NCBI RefSeq assembly: GCF_000230735.2
Contig: NC_019962.1
Coordinates: 744,001 to 808,000, forward strand
Length of the DNA stretch: 64,000 nt
Reading direction: 5' to 3'
From: Natrinema pellirubrum DSM 15624
GTDB lineage: Archaea > Halobacteriota > Halobacteria > Halobacteriales > Natrialbaceae
This document shows, one piece after another, positions 1 to 7,610 of the stretch. The position numbers and the translations under genes were made by a program. The notes under the pieces were generated by a model that ran no database searches, had not been told where the DNA came from, and saw nothing but the letters and a program-made list of their open reading frames with translations. The stretch's first letter is position 1; each line of letters opens with the position of its first letter.

Positions 1-771
1 CAGGCGCTCCAGACACTCGGTCATCCCGCCAAGCACCTGATCGACGACCTCGCTGACGCGCTCGTAGGCCTCGTCGTCGCCGGCCTCCAGGCCCTGCATG
101 ATCGACTCGATCTCGGCCTCGGCGGCCGCGACCTCGTCCTCGGGCCCGTTCTCGAGGACCCGGTTGCCCTTGCGGTAGTAGCGCACGAGGTCGTACTCTT
201 TCCGGTCGCGTTCGGGCTCGCTCTCTAAGTCCGACTCGTCGAAGGTCTCGTAGGCCCACGTGAAGACGGCCATCTGGCGGCCGGCGTCGTTGACGTAGTA
301 GTGCCGATCGACGTCGTAGCCGGCGTACTCGAGCAGGTTGGCGACGGCGTCGCCGATGATCGGGTTCCGCGCGCGGCCGACGTGGACCGGCCCCGTCGGG
401 TTCGCGCTCGTGTGTTCGACGACGACGCTTTCCTCGCGGTCCGGCAGGGTACCGTAGTCGTCGGCGGTCGCTTCGGACAGCGTCTCCGCGAAGTAGGCGT
501 CGCTTGGCAGGAAGTTGAGATAGGGGCCCTGCGTCTGGACTGCGGCGACGTAGGTCAGTTCGTCGGCGTCGATCTCGTCGGCGACCTGGCCGGCGACCTG
601 CGGTGGCGGCGCGCCCGCCTCGCTGGCGAGTCGGAAGGCGACGCTCGAGGCCAGCACGCTCGCGACGTCGTCCGGCGGTTCTTCGATCCCGAGATCGTCC
701 GTCGGGAAGTCGAGCGCGGCGAGTGCCCCCTCAAGGGCGTCCTCGACTTCCGTGCGTAGGGCAAGGAACAT
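1..771 (-). CDS. argS: Arginyl-tRNA synthetase, N-terminal part (cut by window edge)
   Basis: This is a class I aminoacyl-tRNA synthetase that charges tRNA-Arg. The reverse strand from an ATG at 771 reads 257 codons without a stop and runs off the window. The first ~100 residues resemble the Arg-tRNA synthetase N-terminal (Add-1) domain. They are followed by [18 protein letters not shown], which contains the HIGH-type ATP-binding signature (HVGRA) in the form typical of ArgRS. About 257 of the ~580 residues expected for the family are present. The gene is transcribed away from the AT-rich island that begins just upstream of its start. Confidence 0.93.
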   Translation of the reverse strand, partial: MFLALRTEVEDALEGALAALDFPTDDLGIEEPPDDVASVLASSVAFRLASEAGAPPPQVAGQVADEIDADELTYVAAVQTQGPYLNFLPSDAYFAETLSEATADDYGTLPDREESVVVEHTSANPTGPVHVGRARNPIIGDAVANLLEYAGYDVDRHYYVNDAGRQMAVFTWAYETFDESDLESEPERDRKEYDLVRYYRKGNRVLENGPEDEVAAAEAEIESIMQGLEAGDDEAYERVSEVVDQVLGGMTECLERL

Positions 772-943
772 ACCCGCCCGTATTCAGGGCCGGAGTAAAG
801 GGATGTCGGGTTTCGGTTCAAAGGAAAGCGTCAAAATTCGTTTTGAACACGAACTATCACTAGACAGTTCCGACTGCTCCTTTTAGAAGTTTTAAGCTTT
901 AACACCTCTAAAGGTAGGGTGGGAATATACATAATAATCAGAT
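772..943. other. Transition from core DNA to AT-rich island; no gene
   Basis: Base composition changes abruptly here from GC-rich argS coding sequence to AT-rich sequence, and it stays low until about 3720. The interval should contain the promoters for argS (leftward) and for the interrupted membrane-protein gene (rightward). I see no convincing RNA gene or integrase attachment site. Confidence 0.5.
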
Positions 944-1306
944 ATGAAGAAAACCCACAATAGGATATTTTTCTTCTCCCACCATATTGAATATACAATA
1001 CATGGTATTGAAAAAGGAAGAGTTTATTATTCTATGGGTTACAATTTACGTGTGGCTACATTAGTTTCTACTTCCTCGGAAAGCGATGATGGATCGGATC
1101 GTGATCAAAGAGAAAATGATCGCTCCAGTTACTGGCTACGTCGGTATGACCCTCATTCTTGGCTGTTGACAATGTCTGTCAGTGGAGGTATTGGATTTTT
1201 GGTAACTCTTGTAGTCTTCTTTCTATGGGTCGAAGTTGAGCAACTCATCATCGGAGTTTGGTTATTAGGTCCACTAATCGCTGGCACCGTGTCTAGCTAC
1301 TTATTA

Positions 1307-2375
1307 GAGCGTGTCATAGAATCGATCACAGGGTTTTGAGCTTCGTTCGTCCGGGATTGTGTCCTCTTTCGTAGTTGGTAACTGCGACGATCACGCGGAG
1401 ACTCAGTGCAAGGAACACCTGTGTTCGTGCATGTACGCGGCCTCGGGCGCGGACGTGCCCGAGGCCGCAGTCCTTGCAGGCTTCGTTTGTTCGTTCCACT
1501 TGCGTCCGATGATCATACGTCTCGGCGAGTACTGATTGTTTGAGACTGATGTCTTCGGCGTGTTCGTCAATGCGGTCCTCGACCCTGTATTCGATGTCAA
1601 GCGGATCGTCCGTATTGCGTGGGTTGTACGGCGCAATCGGCACGACTCCCTGCGACAGCAGGAAGTCGTGCCACTCCAGCACGTCGTAAGCGCTGTCTCC
1701 GAGCATCCAGATCGGTGTATCGACGGCGAGCGCGTCCTTCGTGACGCGCATCGCCGTCTCAGCATCGATCTGCTTTCGCTGTGTGAACTCTGCAGCAATC
1801 GGAATCTTTGGCCCGGCCGACACAATCACACAGCCGAATCCGTAGTAGTGTTCCTCAGCCGTTGAGTCGTAGTTCCACGTCGCTTCATCGTTGTACTGGA
1901 TTGCAGTGACGTGAGTCGAATCGATGCGGTATGTGGAGTCGAGCAGGCCCCGGCAGGCGGCCTGCTCGACGAGGCGGTCGAAGACATCATCCACCACCAA
2001 TTCAAGATCGGTGAGAAACCGATCAACAGTGTCTCGTGAGGGCGGCTTCTCGAAACCGCAGGAGAGCCAAGTGAGTGTATTGTGGAGTTCTCGTGTGACT
2101 GGTCGTGGGCCGTAGATGCCTTTGTAGTAGCAGTGCAGGAAGCCTTTGAAGAGTTCTGGGGGCTTGTGGACTCGTGTTCGCCCCCTCGAAGCGGGGGCGA
2201 ACACGTCGTACTCCAGCAGAAACTCGAACTCTAAGTACTCGAATAGCGGTGCTGTCTCCGTAGCCGCGACATTCAAGAAGTCGTCAACCGAAGCTACGCC
2301 TTGCAGGGTTGTGGCGCTGCTGGACATAGTTTCCACACCCTGCTGCCTTCGTTGAGAACGTTTCTATGACACGCT
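1307..2375 (-). mobile_element. ISH11-like insertion sequence, copy 1 (1069 bp)
   Basis: The left end GAGCGTGTCATAGAA (1307) and the right end TTCTATGACACGCT (ending 2375) are inverted repeats that enclose one transposase gene. Length and ends match the second copy at 9726-10793. About 1068 bp with a 7-bp target duplication is what I recall for ISH11 of Halobacterium. This copy has no duplication of its own: the left flank ACTTATTA recurs only after the neighbouring small element, at 2551-2558. Confidence 0.85.
1326..2327 (-). CDS. Transposase of ISH11-like element, copy 1
   Basis: This is a DDE transposase that cuts and rejoins the element ends. It has 333 residues from the ATG at 2327. An in-frame GTG nine bases upstream (2336) is possible, but the 2327 start aligns with the other copy. 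Visible motifs are IDSTHVTAIQYND (first acid), MLGDSAYD (second acid) and QVERTNEACKDCGLGHVRAR (candidate glutamate region). It is intact and clearly homologous to, but well diverged from, the transposase at 9775-10773, so the two copies are separate acquisitions rather than a recent duplication. Its family within the IS4/IS5-like group would need an ISfinder comparison. Confidence 0.9.
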   Translation of the reverse strand: MSSSATTLQGVASVDDFLNVAATETAPLFEYLEFEFLLEYDVFAPASRGRTRVHKPPELFKGFLHCYYKGIYGPRPVTRELHNTLTWLSCGFEKPPSRDTVDRFLTDLELVVDDVFDRLVEQAACRGLLDSTYRIDSTHVTAIQYNDEATWNYDSTAEEHYYGFGCVIVSAGPKIPIAAEFTQRKQIDAETAMRVTKDALAVDTPIWMLGDSAYDVLEWHDFLLSQGVVPIAPYNPRNTDDPLDIEYRVEDRIDEHAEDISLKQSVLAETYDHRTQVERTNEACKDCGLGHVRARGRVHARTQVFLALSLRVIVAVTNYERGHNPGRTKLKTL

Positions 2376-2399
2376 CCACCAGCCAGTTATAGTAACAAC

Positions 2400-2549
2400 G
2401 AGCGTGTCATAGAATAGTTCTCAGGAGGCGTTGTTCACGGTTTCGCCCTTGAGCAAAACCCATGACTGACGAAATTCATAGGATTACACGCGAATTGGAA
2501 GCTGTATAATCGCCAAGTTGAGGGTATGAGACGTATTCTATGACACGCT
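2400..2549. mobile_element. MITE-like element with ISH11-type ends (150 bp)
   Basis: The left end GAGCGTGTCATAGAA (2400-2414) and the right end TTCTATGACACGCT (2536-2549) are inverted copies of the ISH11-like terminal repeats. Between them are about 120 bp with no credible gene. Sequence just inside the ends (GTTCTCA, GTCTCAT) also resembles the transposase-start side of the full element, so it is probably an internally deleted derivative mobilisable in trans. It is 24 bp from copy 1, and the outer 8-bp duplication brackets the two elements together. Confidence 0.75.
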
Positions 2550-2968
2550 AACTTATTAAGGAAGTATGATACTGACCACACACTCATAGGTGCTGCTAGC
2601 GGTTTATTAGCTGCATTTCCAGTACTCGCCATAATCGCGGTGAATATTTTTGCTAGTGTTCAAACGCTCGGCCATGTCGGACTCACCGATTCTTGGACAG
2701 ATGTCACTACGACTGCAGGGTTAGGGCTTTCACTAACCGCAGGACTCACTGCCTTAGCTGTGATGACGATCGCTTTCGCGGTGACGGGGATCGCTGGCCG
2801 ATACCTCGGTGATATTTTATATTCTATATGAAAAATTAATAGAATTATTGTAGTGCGAGGATTCCGGAGGGGATGAACTAGGATTGGCAATACTGACCCT
2901 TAGTGTATATAATATGTACAAAAATAATATCCAATATTGTGTTTATATCCCCTCACTAATTGATCTGT

Positions 2969-3637
2969 TTACTGTGATTTCACAGTTTTAGCGTTGTGTA
3001 CTTCGACACCGCATCCTAGATTCTTCGAACTTACGTAGCTAGCTCCTAAGTTTACTAATAGGCCGGCAATAGACAGGATCGCACCAGGAATCACACCCAC
3101 TGGACCGACAGATATACCACCGACGGCTCCCACGATCACACCTGCCACCGCCATCGTGGTCCCAACGGTCCGAAGACTATAGACAACTTCACTGGTATCT
3201 TTATTATTGAGATATAATTCATCATCTGTTCGTTTCGTCACACCACATGAACTCGAACTAAGAGCGATGCGACTCGTTTGGGAAGTCTCTGTTCGGGAAA
3301 TCGCATCCTCGAAATATTGTGATCCGGATTTGGTAAGCTTAAGCCAGATGTCCCCACCACGCTCCACCGGCTTCCAAAAACCCTTCTTTACACCCTTGTT
3401 AATATCTTGCACAAATTCCTGAGCAGAGTACTTGGGTTCAGATTCCGATGACAGTGCGGAGACACCAGTCATTGTAACTCTGCCATCCCTAACGGTGACT
3501 TCTTCACTGAACCCTGAATTCCAACTCTCTAAATCATTTTCACTTGTACTATTAGAGGCAGCGACTGCCGAATTTGGTACTAATGCACTACCAGTTGCAA
3601 TACCACCTGATGCCATGAGCTTCCTACGGCTGAGCAA
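2969..3637 (-). CDS. Tat-secreted protein with hydrophobic glycine-rich C-terminal hairpin, unknown function
   Basis: I do not recognise this protein. The start is probably the TTG at 3637, because only then does the protein begin with a twin-arginine signal (SRRKLM, then a hydrophobic stretch and AVAA). The first downstream ATG (3616) would remove the RR pair, and no upstream ATG is in frame before a stop. It has 222 residues. After a polar domain (about 30-130) there is C131, then a glycine- and valine-rich hydrophobic stretch (about 155-203, two helices split by GPVGVIPG), then C209 near the end. Secreted precursors ending in a hydrophobic hairpin are typical of some pore-forming or bacteriocin-like proteins, but this is only an analogy. 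It is AT-rich, like the adjacent broken membrane gene. Confidence 0.6.
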   Translation of the reverse strand: MLSRRKLMASGGIATGSALVPNSAVAASNSTSENDLESWNSGFSEEVTVRDGRVTMTGVSALSSESEPKYSAQEFVQDINKGVKKGFWKPVERGGDIWLKLTKSGSQYFEDAISRTETSQTSRIALSSSSCGVTKRTDDELYLNNKDTSEVVYSLRTVGTTMAVAGVIVGAVGGISVGPVGVIPGAILSIAGLLVNLGASYVSSKNLGCGVEVHNAKTVKSQ

Positions 3638-3761
3638 GCCAGTCTTATTTTCGCTTATTGCATATAGACTATTTAATATTCCGTTACTTTAATCTTTATA
3701 CATTCTACACTCACCAGATGGGTTCAGTATACTATGACTTGAATGAACAAACACTGGCCGT

Positions 3762-4298
3762 TCACGGGAACTGATTGACAGCCTCCCGGAACCGATCCTC
3801 GTGGACCGGCCGAAACGTCTCCGCGGAGGCGTCGAACTCGGCCGGCGTCCAGAACCGTGCGTCCGTCGCGTCGCTGCCCGCGACCGGCTCGCCCTCGCTG
3901 TCGGCCCGGTCGACCACGTAGTGGACCGTCACGACGTGTTTGCCAGTCCGGGGCGGCATCGCCGACGCCGCCAGGATCTCGAGGTCGGCCGGATCGACGG
4001 CGATGCCGGTTTCTTCCTCGAGTTCGCGGGCGACCGCTTCCGGGGGTTCCTCGCCCACTTCCATGTGGCCGCCGGGGATCGTCCACTCGCCGACCCCCGG
4101 CGGGACGCCGCGCTCGACACAGAGGACGGCCGGGTCCGGCCCGGAGCGGTCGACGACAGCGACGCCGGCACAGGGGACGGGGTTGTGCCAGACGATGGCC
4201 TCGCAGTCCGGACAGCGCTTTCGCTCGCGGTCGTCGGCGCTCGTCCGCTCGAGGCGGGTACCACAGTCGGGACAGAACGTCGGGGGTCGGCTGACCAT
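3762..4298 (-). CDS. NUDIX hydrolase with N-terminal zinc ribbon
   Basis: This is predicted to hydrolyse a nucleoside-diphosphate-linked substrate, possibly NADH or a nucleotide sugar. It has 178 residues. The N-terminus has a CPDCG...CPDC zinc ribbon (about residues 9-33), as in NudC-type NADH pyrophosphatases. The Nudix box is intact at about residues 75-98: GGHMEVGEEPPEAVARELEEE-TG. The gene lies downstream of the threonine-synthase-like gene on the same strand, separated by a 108-bp gap filled by a long palindrome. The substrate cannot be read from the sequence. Confidence 0.9.
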   Translation of the reverse strand: MVSRPPTFCPDCGTRLERTSADDRERKRCPDCEAIVWHNPVPCAGVAVVDRSGPDPAVLCVERGVPPGVGEWTIPGGHMEVGEEPPEAVARELEEETGIAVDPADLEILAASAMPPRTGKHVVTVHYVVDRADSEGEPVAGSDATDARFWTPAEFDASAETFRPVHEDRFREAVNQFP

Positions 4299-4325
4299 TC
4301 TTCGACGTCTCGGTATGCAGGCCTC

Positions 4326-4407
4326 ATACGGTTTGCTGTACCGATTTACCGGTGCGACCGCAGGCCGTGTCGCGGTCGCACCGGAAATGACGTACAGCAG
4401 ACCGTAT
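4326..4407. repeat. 82-bp near-perfect palindrome
   Basis: Two 36-base arms (4326-4361 and 4372-4407) flank a 10-base loop. The inner 13 bases (CCGGTGCGACCGC and its complement) pair perfectly. The outer 16 (ATACGGTTTGCTGTAC against GTACAGCAGACCGTAT) have one mismatch, and the 7 bases between are largely unpaired. It fills the gap between the stop codon of the upstream gene (4407-4409) and the start of the NUDIX gene. It could act as an intercistronic hairpin or terminator, a processing site, or paired operators. Confidence 0.85.
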
Positions 4408-5540
4408 CAAAGGGTCTTCAATCCACTGCCGGTCAGCGGGACGACGACGTCGTCCCCGTCGTCGATGACGCCGTCCTCGCGGTACTGCTCGAGGGCCGCC
4501 GGCGCGACCGCACAGGTGGGTTCGACGTAGAAGCCGTTGCGGTGGAGTCGATCGAGCGCGGTCTCGATCGGATCCCCGCCGAGGGCGATGGCGTCGCCGT
4601 CGGTTTCCTCGATGGCCTCGAGGATCTCGGTGCCGCGCGCGGGCTCGGTGATCTGGATACCGTCGGCGATGGTCGTCGCCTCACCGTCGGCGTCGGTAGT
4701 GTCGCCGCCGAGTGCGGCGACGATGGGTGCGTAGCCGGCCGCCTGCGCGCCCAGCAGTCGGGGCATCCCGTCGACGATGCCGGCCTCGTTCAGCAGCGAG
4801 AAGCCACGATACGCGCCCAAAAAGAGCGTCCCGTGGCCGATCGGGAGGACGACGGCGTCGGGGACGGTCCAGCCCTGCTGGGCAGCCACCTCGAACGCGA
4901 AGGTCATCGTACCCGCGTAGAAGGCGGGGTTCCAGGCGTGGCTGGCGTACCAGCCGTCGCCGGTCTGGTAGGGGGCATCGCGCTCCCCGTCGCCCTCGAC
5001 GGCCCGCTGACAGGCGGCAGTGACGTCCTCCCGAGAGCCCTCGATCCGAACCGGGCGGGCGTCGGCCCGCTGGATCGCCATCAGCTTGGACTGCTTGACG
5101 TCGGCGGGGACGTAGATGTCCGCGTCCAGTCCCGCCCGCGCGGCGTAGGTCGCGATCGACGCGCCCGCATTGCCCGAGGAGTCCTCGATGACCTTCTCGA
5201 CGCCGAGTTCGACCGCCCGCGAGAGCGTGGTCGTCGCACCGCGGTCCTTGAACGACCCCGTCGGGAAGACGTACTCGAGTTTGAACTGCGCGTCCCAGTC
5301 GGGGGCCTCGACCAGCGGCGTAAAGCCCTCGTAGAAGGTGACGTGCTGTTCGATCGGGAGAAACTCGAAGAAGGTCCACAGCCCCTCGGTCGTGTCGAGG
5401 CTATGCAACGGGAGCGGATCGCCCTGTGGGTGCGGTCGTTCATCGAACTCCAGGGCGTGGCCACAGCCACAGCGCCAGGGCTCGTCCGGTCCGGCCTCGT
5501 AGACGGTCCCGCAGTCGGGGCAGGTGAGATCGGCCGGCAT
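4407..5540 (-). CDS. Threonine-synthase-like PLP-dependent enzyme
   Basis: This is a fold-type II PLP enzyme of the threonine synthase family, which converts O-phosphohomoserine to threonine; related members do other beta/gamma eliminations or replacements. It has 377 residues. An N-terminal zinc-ribbon-like segment (CPDCG, C24-G-C26) is followed by the PLP lysine in PTGSFKDRG (K98) and the substrate loop EDSSGNAGAS. The start at 5540 lies one base after the stop of the M14 deacylase gene, so the two are almost certainly cotranscribed. That pairing suggests a catabolic job linked to the deacylase product rather than ordinary threonine synthesis, but this is inference. Confidence 0.8.
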   Translation of the reverse strand: MPADLTCPDCGTVYEAGPDEPWRCGCGHALEFDERPHPQGDPLPLHSLDTTEGLWTFFEFLPIEQHVTFYEGFTPLVEAPDWDAQFKLEYVFPTGSFKDRGATTTLSRAVELGVEKVIEDSSGNAGASIATYAARAGLDADIYVPADVKQSKLMAIQRADARPVRIEGSREDVTAACQRAVEGDGERDAPYQTGDGWYASHAWNPAFYAGTMTFAFEVAAQQGWTVPDAVVLPIGHGTLFLGAYRGFSLLNEAGIVDGMPRLLGAQAAGYAPIVAALGGDTTDADGEATTIADGIQITEPARGTEILEAIEETDGDAIALGGDPIETALDRLHRNGFYVEPTCAVAPAALEQYREDGVIDDGDDVVVPLTGSGLKTL

Positions 5541-5541
5541 G

Positions 5542-6501
5542 TTAGTACTCGTCGATGTCGGTCCCGACCGAGCAGACGTACTCGCCGGTCGCGACCTGCG
5601 GGAGCCGTCTGGCCCGCCAGAGGATTCCTTTGCTATCGGCGGTCACCTCCGCTTTCGGCTCGCCGAAGGGAGTCGTCACCTCGAACAGCGTCTCGCCGGG
5701 GCGGACGCGGTCCCCGAGGTCTTTCGTTCGGGTCACGAGCCCGCCGGCAGGGGCACCGTACTGCTCGAAGCCCTTCGCTCGAGTCTGGGTCTCGAGCGGG
5801 GTCCCCTCCTCGAGGAAGTTGTAGTACTTGAGAACGTTGAACACGCCCGCGACGCCCTTTCGAATGCTCTCCTCGTCCCAGCCGACCGCGCCGCCGAGTT
5901 CGGGGTCGACGGTCGGGATCCCCTCGTCGGGGGCCGCGCGGGCCAACTGGCCGTCCGGTCCCTTCTGGTCGAGGACGTAGCCGCAGCCGAAGGCCTTCGC
6001 CAGCTCGAGACACTGGTCGTGGAGCCGGTGGCGCTTCCCACAGCGGACCCGGACCTCGTCGAGCATCCGGCTGGTCGAGCCCTGGTGGAGATCGAGGATC
6101 AGGTCGGCCCGCGAGGCGGCCTCGAAGGTCGCGGCTGCGATCCGTTCGGTCGAGGTGCCCCCCTCGTTGCCCGGATAGGCCCTGTTCATCTTCGTGTCGT
6201 CGATCGGGTTCCGGTGTTCGGCGACCTGGAACGCGTGGTAGTTGACGATCCCGACGATCAGGATCGTCCCCGAGAGTTCGGTGGGGTCCAGTCGCGGCAC
6301 GACCCGCTGGACGACGCCGACGCCGTTGAGTTCGTCGCCGTCGCTTGCCGCCTGCATGTAGAGGGTCTTCCCCGACTTCGCGCCGTTGACCACGGCTACG
6401 GGCAGTCCGAACGGACTGCCATCCCGCGTCTCGCCGACCTCGAGACGGCCCGTATCGATCTCGCCGGGCCCCGCGCTCGCCGTACCGAGCGTCGTCGTCA
6501 T
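5542..6501 (-). CDS. Succinylglutamate desuccinylase/aspartoacylase-family deacylase (DoeB-type candidate)
   Basis: This is an M14-like zinc amide hydrolase family that includes AstE, aspartoacylase and the N-acetyl-diaminobutyrate deacetylase DoeB/EutE. It has 319 residues. The usual HGxE zinc motif appears as SDGDE (D54, E57), so aspartate replaces the first histidine. The second histidine is in LDLHQG (H139), and TKMNRAYPG matches the substrate-binding NxNR region. The last ~70 residues form the beta-barrel-like C-terminal domain of the family. A likely TATA-like sequence (AGTATAAAGG on the reverse strand, near 6525-6540) precedes it. In this neighbourhood a role deacetylating N-acetyl-diaminobutyrate is attractive but unproven. 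Confidence 0.8.
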   Translation of the reverse strand: MTTTLGTASAGPGEIDTGRLEVGETRDGSPFGLPVAVVNGAKSGKTLYMQAASDGDELNGVGVVQRVVPRLDPTELSGTILIVGIVNYHAFQVAEHRNPIDDTKMNRAYPGNEGGTSTERIAAATFEAASRADLILDLHQGSTSRMLDEVRVRCGKRHRLHDQCLELAKAFGCGYVLDQKGPDGQLARAAPDEGIPTVDPELGGAVGWDEESIRKGVAGVFNVLKYYNFLEEGTPLETQTRAKGFEQYGAPAGGLVTRTKDLGDRVRPGETLFEVTTPFGEPKAEVTADSKGILWRARRLPQVATGEYVCSVGTDIDEY

Positions 6502-6737
6502 ATGTCCCTCACGATGAACCCGTTCGCCTTTATACTATCCTTTGATCTCGAGCGGTGGGAGCAGCGACGGGACGAACGACCGAGCCGGTTGCCGGTTTCT
6601 ACGGAAACGGGACGGGTCGAATCACCCGCCTTTCGGCGAGCCATACCGGCCGTGGTTTACCCCGAGATCGGCCGTCGGTCGCGCTCGAGGCCGACCGGGG
6701 CTCGAGGTCTCGAGCAACGGCCGTATATCGGTCCCGG

Positions 6738-7610
6738 TCAGCTGCTGAGAACGGCCCGAAGCGCGAACCGGAGGTTTTCCCGCCGTTCGGCGACCCGACG
6801 ATAGAAGTACGACAGCCAGCGGTCGCCGTAGGGGACGTACTGATAGACGTCGTACTCCTCGGCCAACTCGTACTGGGCCGCTTCGCGGACGCCCATCAGC
6901 ATCTGGATCTCGAAGTCGGTGCCGTAACGGTCGTGTAACGCCGTCGCGTGTTCGATCATCGCCGGATCGTGGCTGCCCACCGCGATCCCGCCGTCGTAGT
7001 GTTCGAACGCGTACTCGAGCAGGGTCCGATACTCCTGATCAACGCGCGTGGAATCGGTGTAGGCCACGTCGCTGGGCGGATCGTAGGCCCCCTTGACCAG
7101 CCGGATCTTGCCGGGGACGTCGGCGAGTCGCCTGAGATCGGCCCGGGTCCGTCGGAGGTTCGCCTGCAGGCAGACGCCGACCCCATCGTCGGATCGATGG
7201 TCCGACGAGGATCGCTCACCGCCGTCCCGTTCACGAGCGACCGCCTCGAAGGCGTCCAGCGTCGCGTCGGTCGTCGTGTGATCCTCCATGTCGATCCAGA
7301 CGAAGACGCCTCGCTCGGTCGCGGCGGCGACGATCTCTTCCAGCTCCCGCCGGAATACCGACTCGTCGATCTCGAGGCCCAACTGTGAGGGTTTGACCGA
7401 GATGCAGGCCCCGAGCCGCGAGCCGGCGATGTCGGCGACGAGCCGTCGGTACTCGGCGGCGTCGGCGGCTGCTGGCTCCCGCTCGTCGTAGTGTTCACCG
7501 AGCAGGTTGACGATGCCGTTCACGCCGTGGCCGTTCAGTTGCCGGACGTGTGCGAGCGCCTCGGCCGGGGACTCCCCCGCGACGAACCGGTTCGCGATCG
7601 GCGGGATCAT
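6738..7610 (-). CDS. Proline dehydrogenase
   Basis: This FAD enzyme oxidises proline to pyrroline-5-carboxylate, the first step of proline catabolism. It has 290 residues from the ATG at 7610; a TTG at 7637 would add nine residues with no family support. It is the short, stand-alone PRODH barrel. Visible elements are CISVKPSQLG, IDMEDHTTTD, RLVKGAYDPPSDVAY and the C-terminal signature YGDRWLSYFYRRVAERREN, which carries the substrate-binding arginines. The P5C dehydrogenase partner is not in this window. It sits directly downstream of the interrupted APC-USP permease gene on the same strand, so the permease may once have supplied its amino acid. Confidence 0.93.
   Translation of the reverse strand: MIPPIANRFVAGESPAEALAHVRQLNGHGVNGIVNLLGEHYDEREPAAADAAEYRRLVADIAGSRLGACISVKPSQLGLEIDESVFRRELEEIVAAATERGVFVWIDMEDHTTTDATLDAFEAVARERDGGERSSSDHRSDDGVGVCLQANLRRTRADLRRLADVPGKIRLVKGAYDPPSDVAYTDSTRVDQEYRTLLEYAFEHYDGGIAVGSHDPAMIEHATALHDRYGTDFEIQMLMGVREAAQYELAEEYDVYQYVPYGDRWLSYFYRRVAERRENLRFALRAVLSS

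Larger units (their letters stand above)
944..2831 (+). pseudogene. Small multi-helix membrane protein (DUF5518-like layout), split by insertion
   Basis: Two in-frame fragments, 944-1306 and 2559-2831, join exactly when the insert and one copy of the 8-bp duplication ACTTATTA are removed. The junction reads ...SYLL-RKYDTDHTLIGAA... and gives about 211 residues. The restored protein has a polar N-terminal ~65 residues and four hydrophobic segments, near VSGGIGFLVTLVVFFLWV, LIIGVWLLGPLIAGTVSS, ASGLLAAFPVLAIIAVNI and LTALAVMTIAFAVTGIAG. The GPLIAGxxxSYL...IGAASGLLAAFP pattern resembles haloarchaeal DUF5518 proteins; that family call is from memory. Codon use is AT-rich, unlike the flanking core genes. 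In its present state translation from 944 runs into the element and stops at 1339. A start at the ATG at 1034 is also possible. Confidence 0.75.

Noticed and set aside
4326-4407. Palindrome as a transposable element
   Set aside because: No target duplication flanks it and it contains no ends related to the other elements in the window.
3801-5831. 676-codon open frame on the plus strand
   Set aside because: It is antisense to three well-supported genes (NUDIX, threonine-synthase-like, deacylase) and reads as Arg/Gly/Val-rich sequence typical of the complementary frame in GC-rich DNA.
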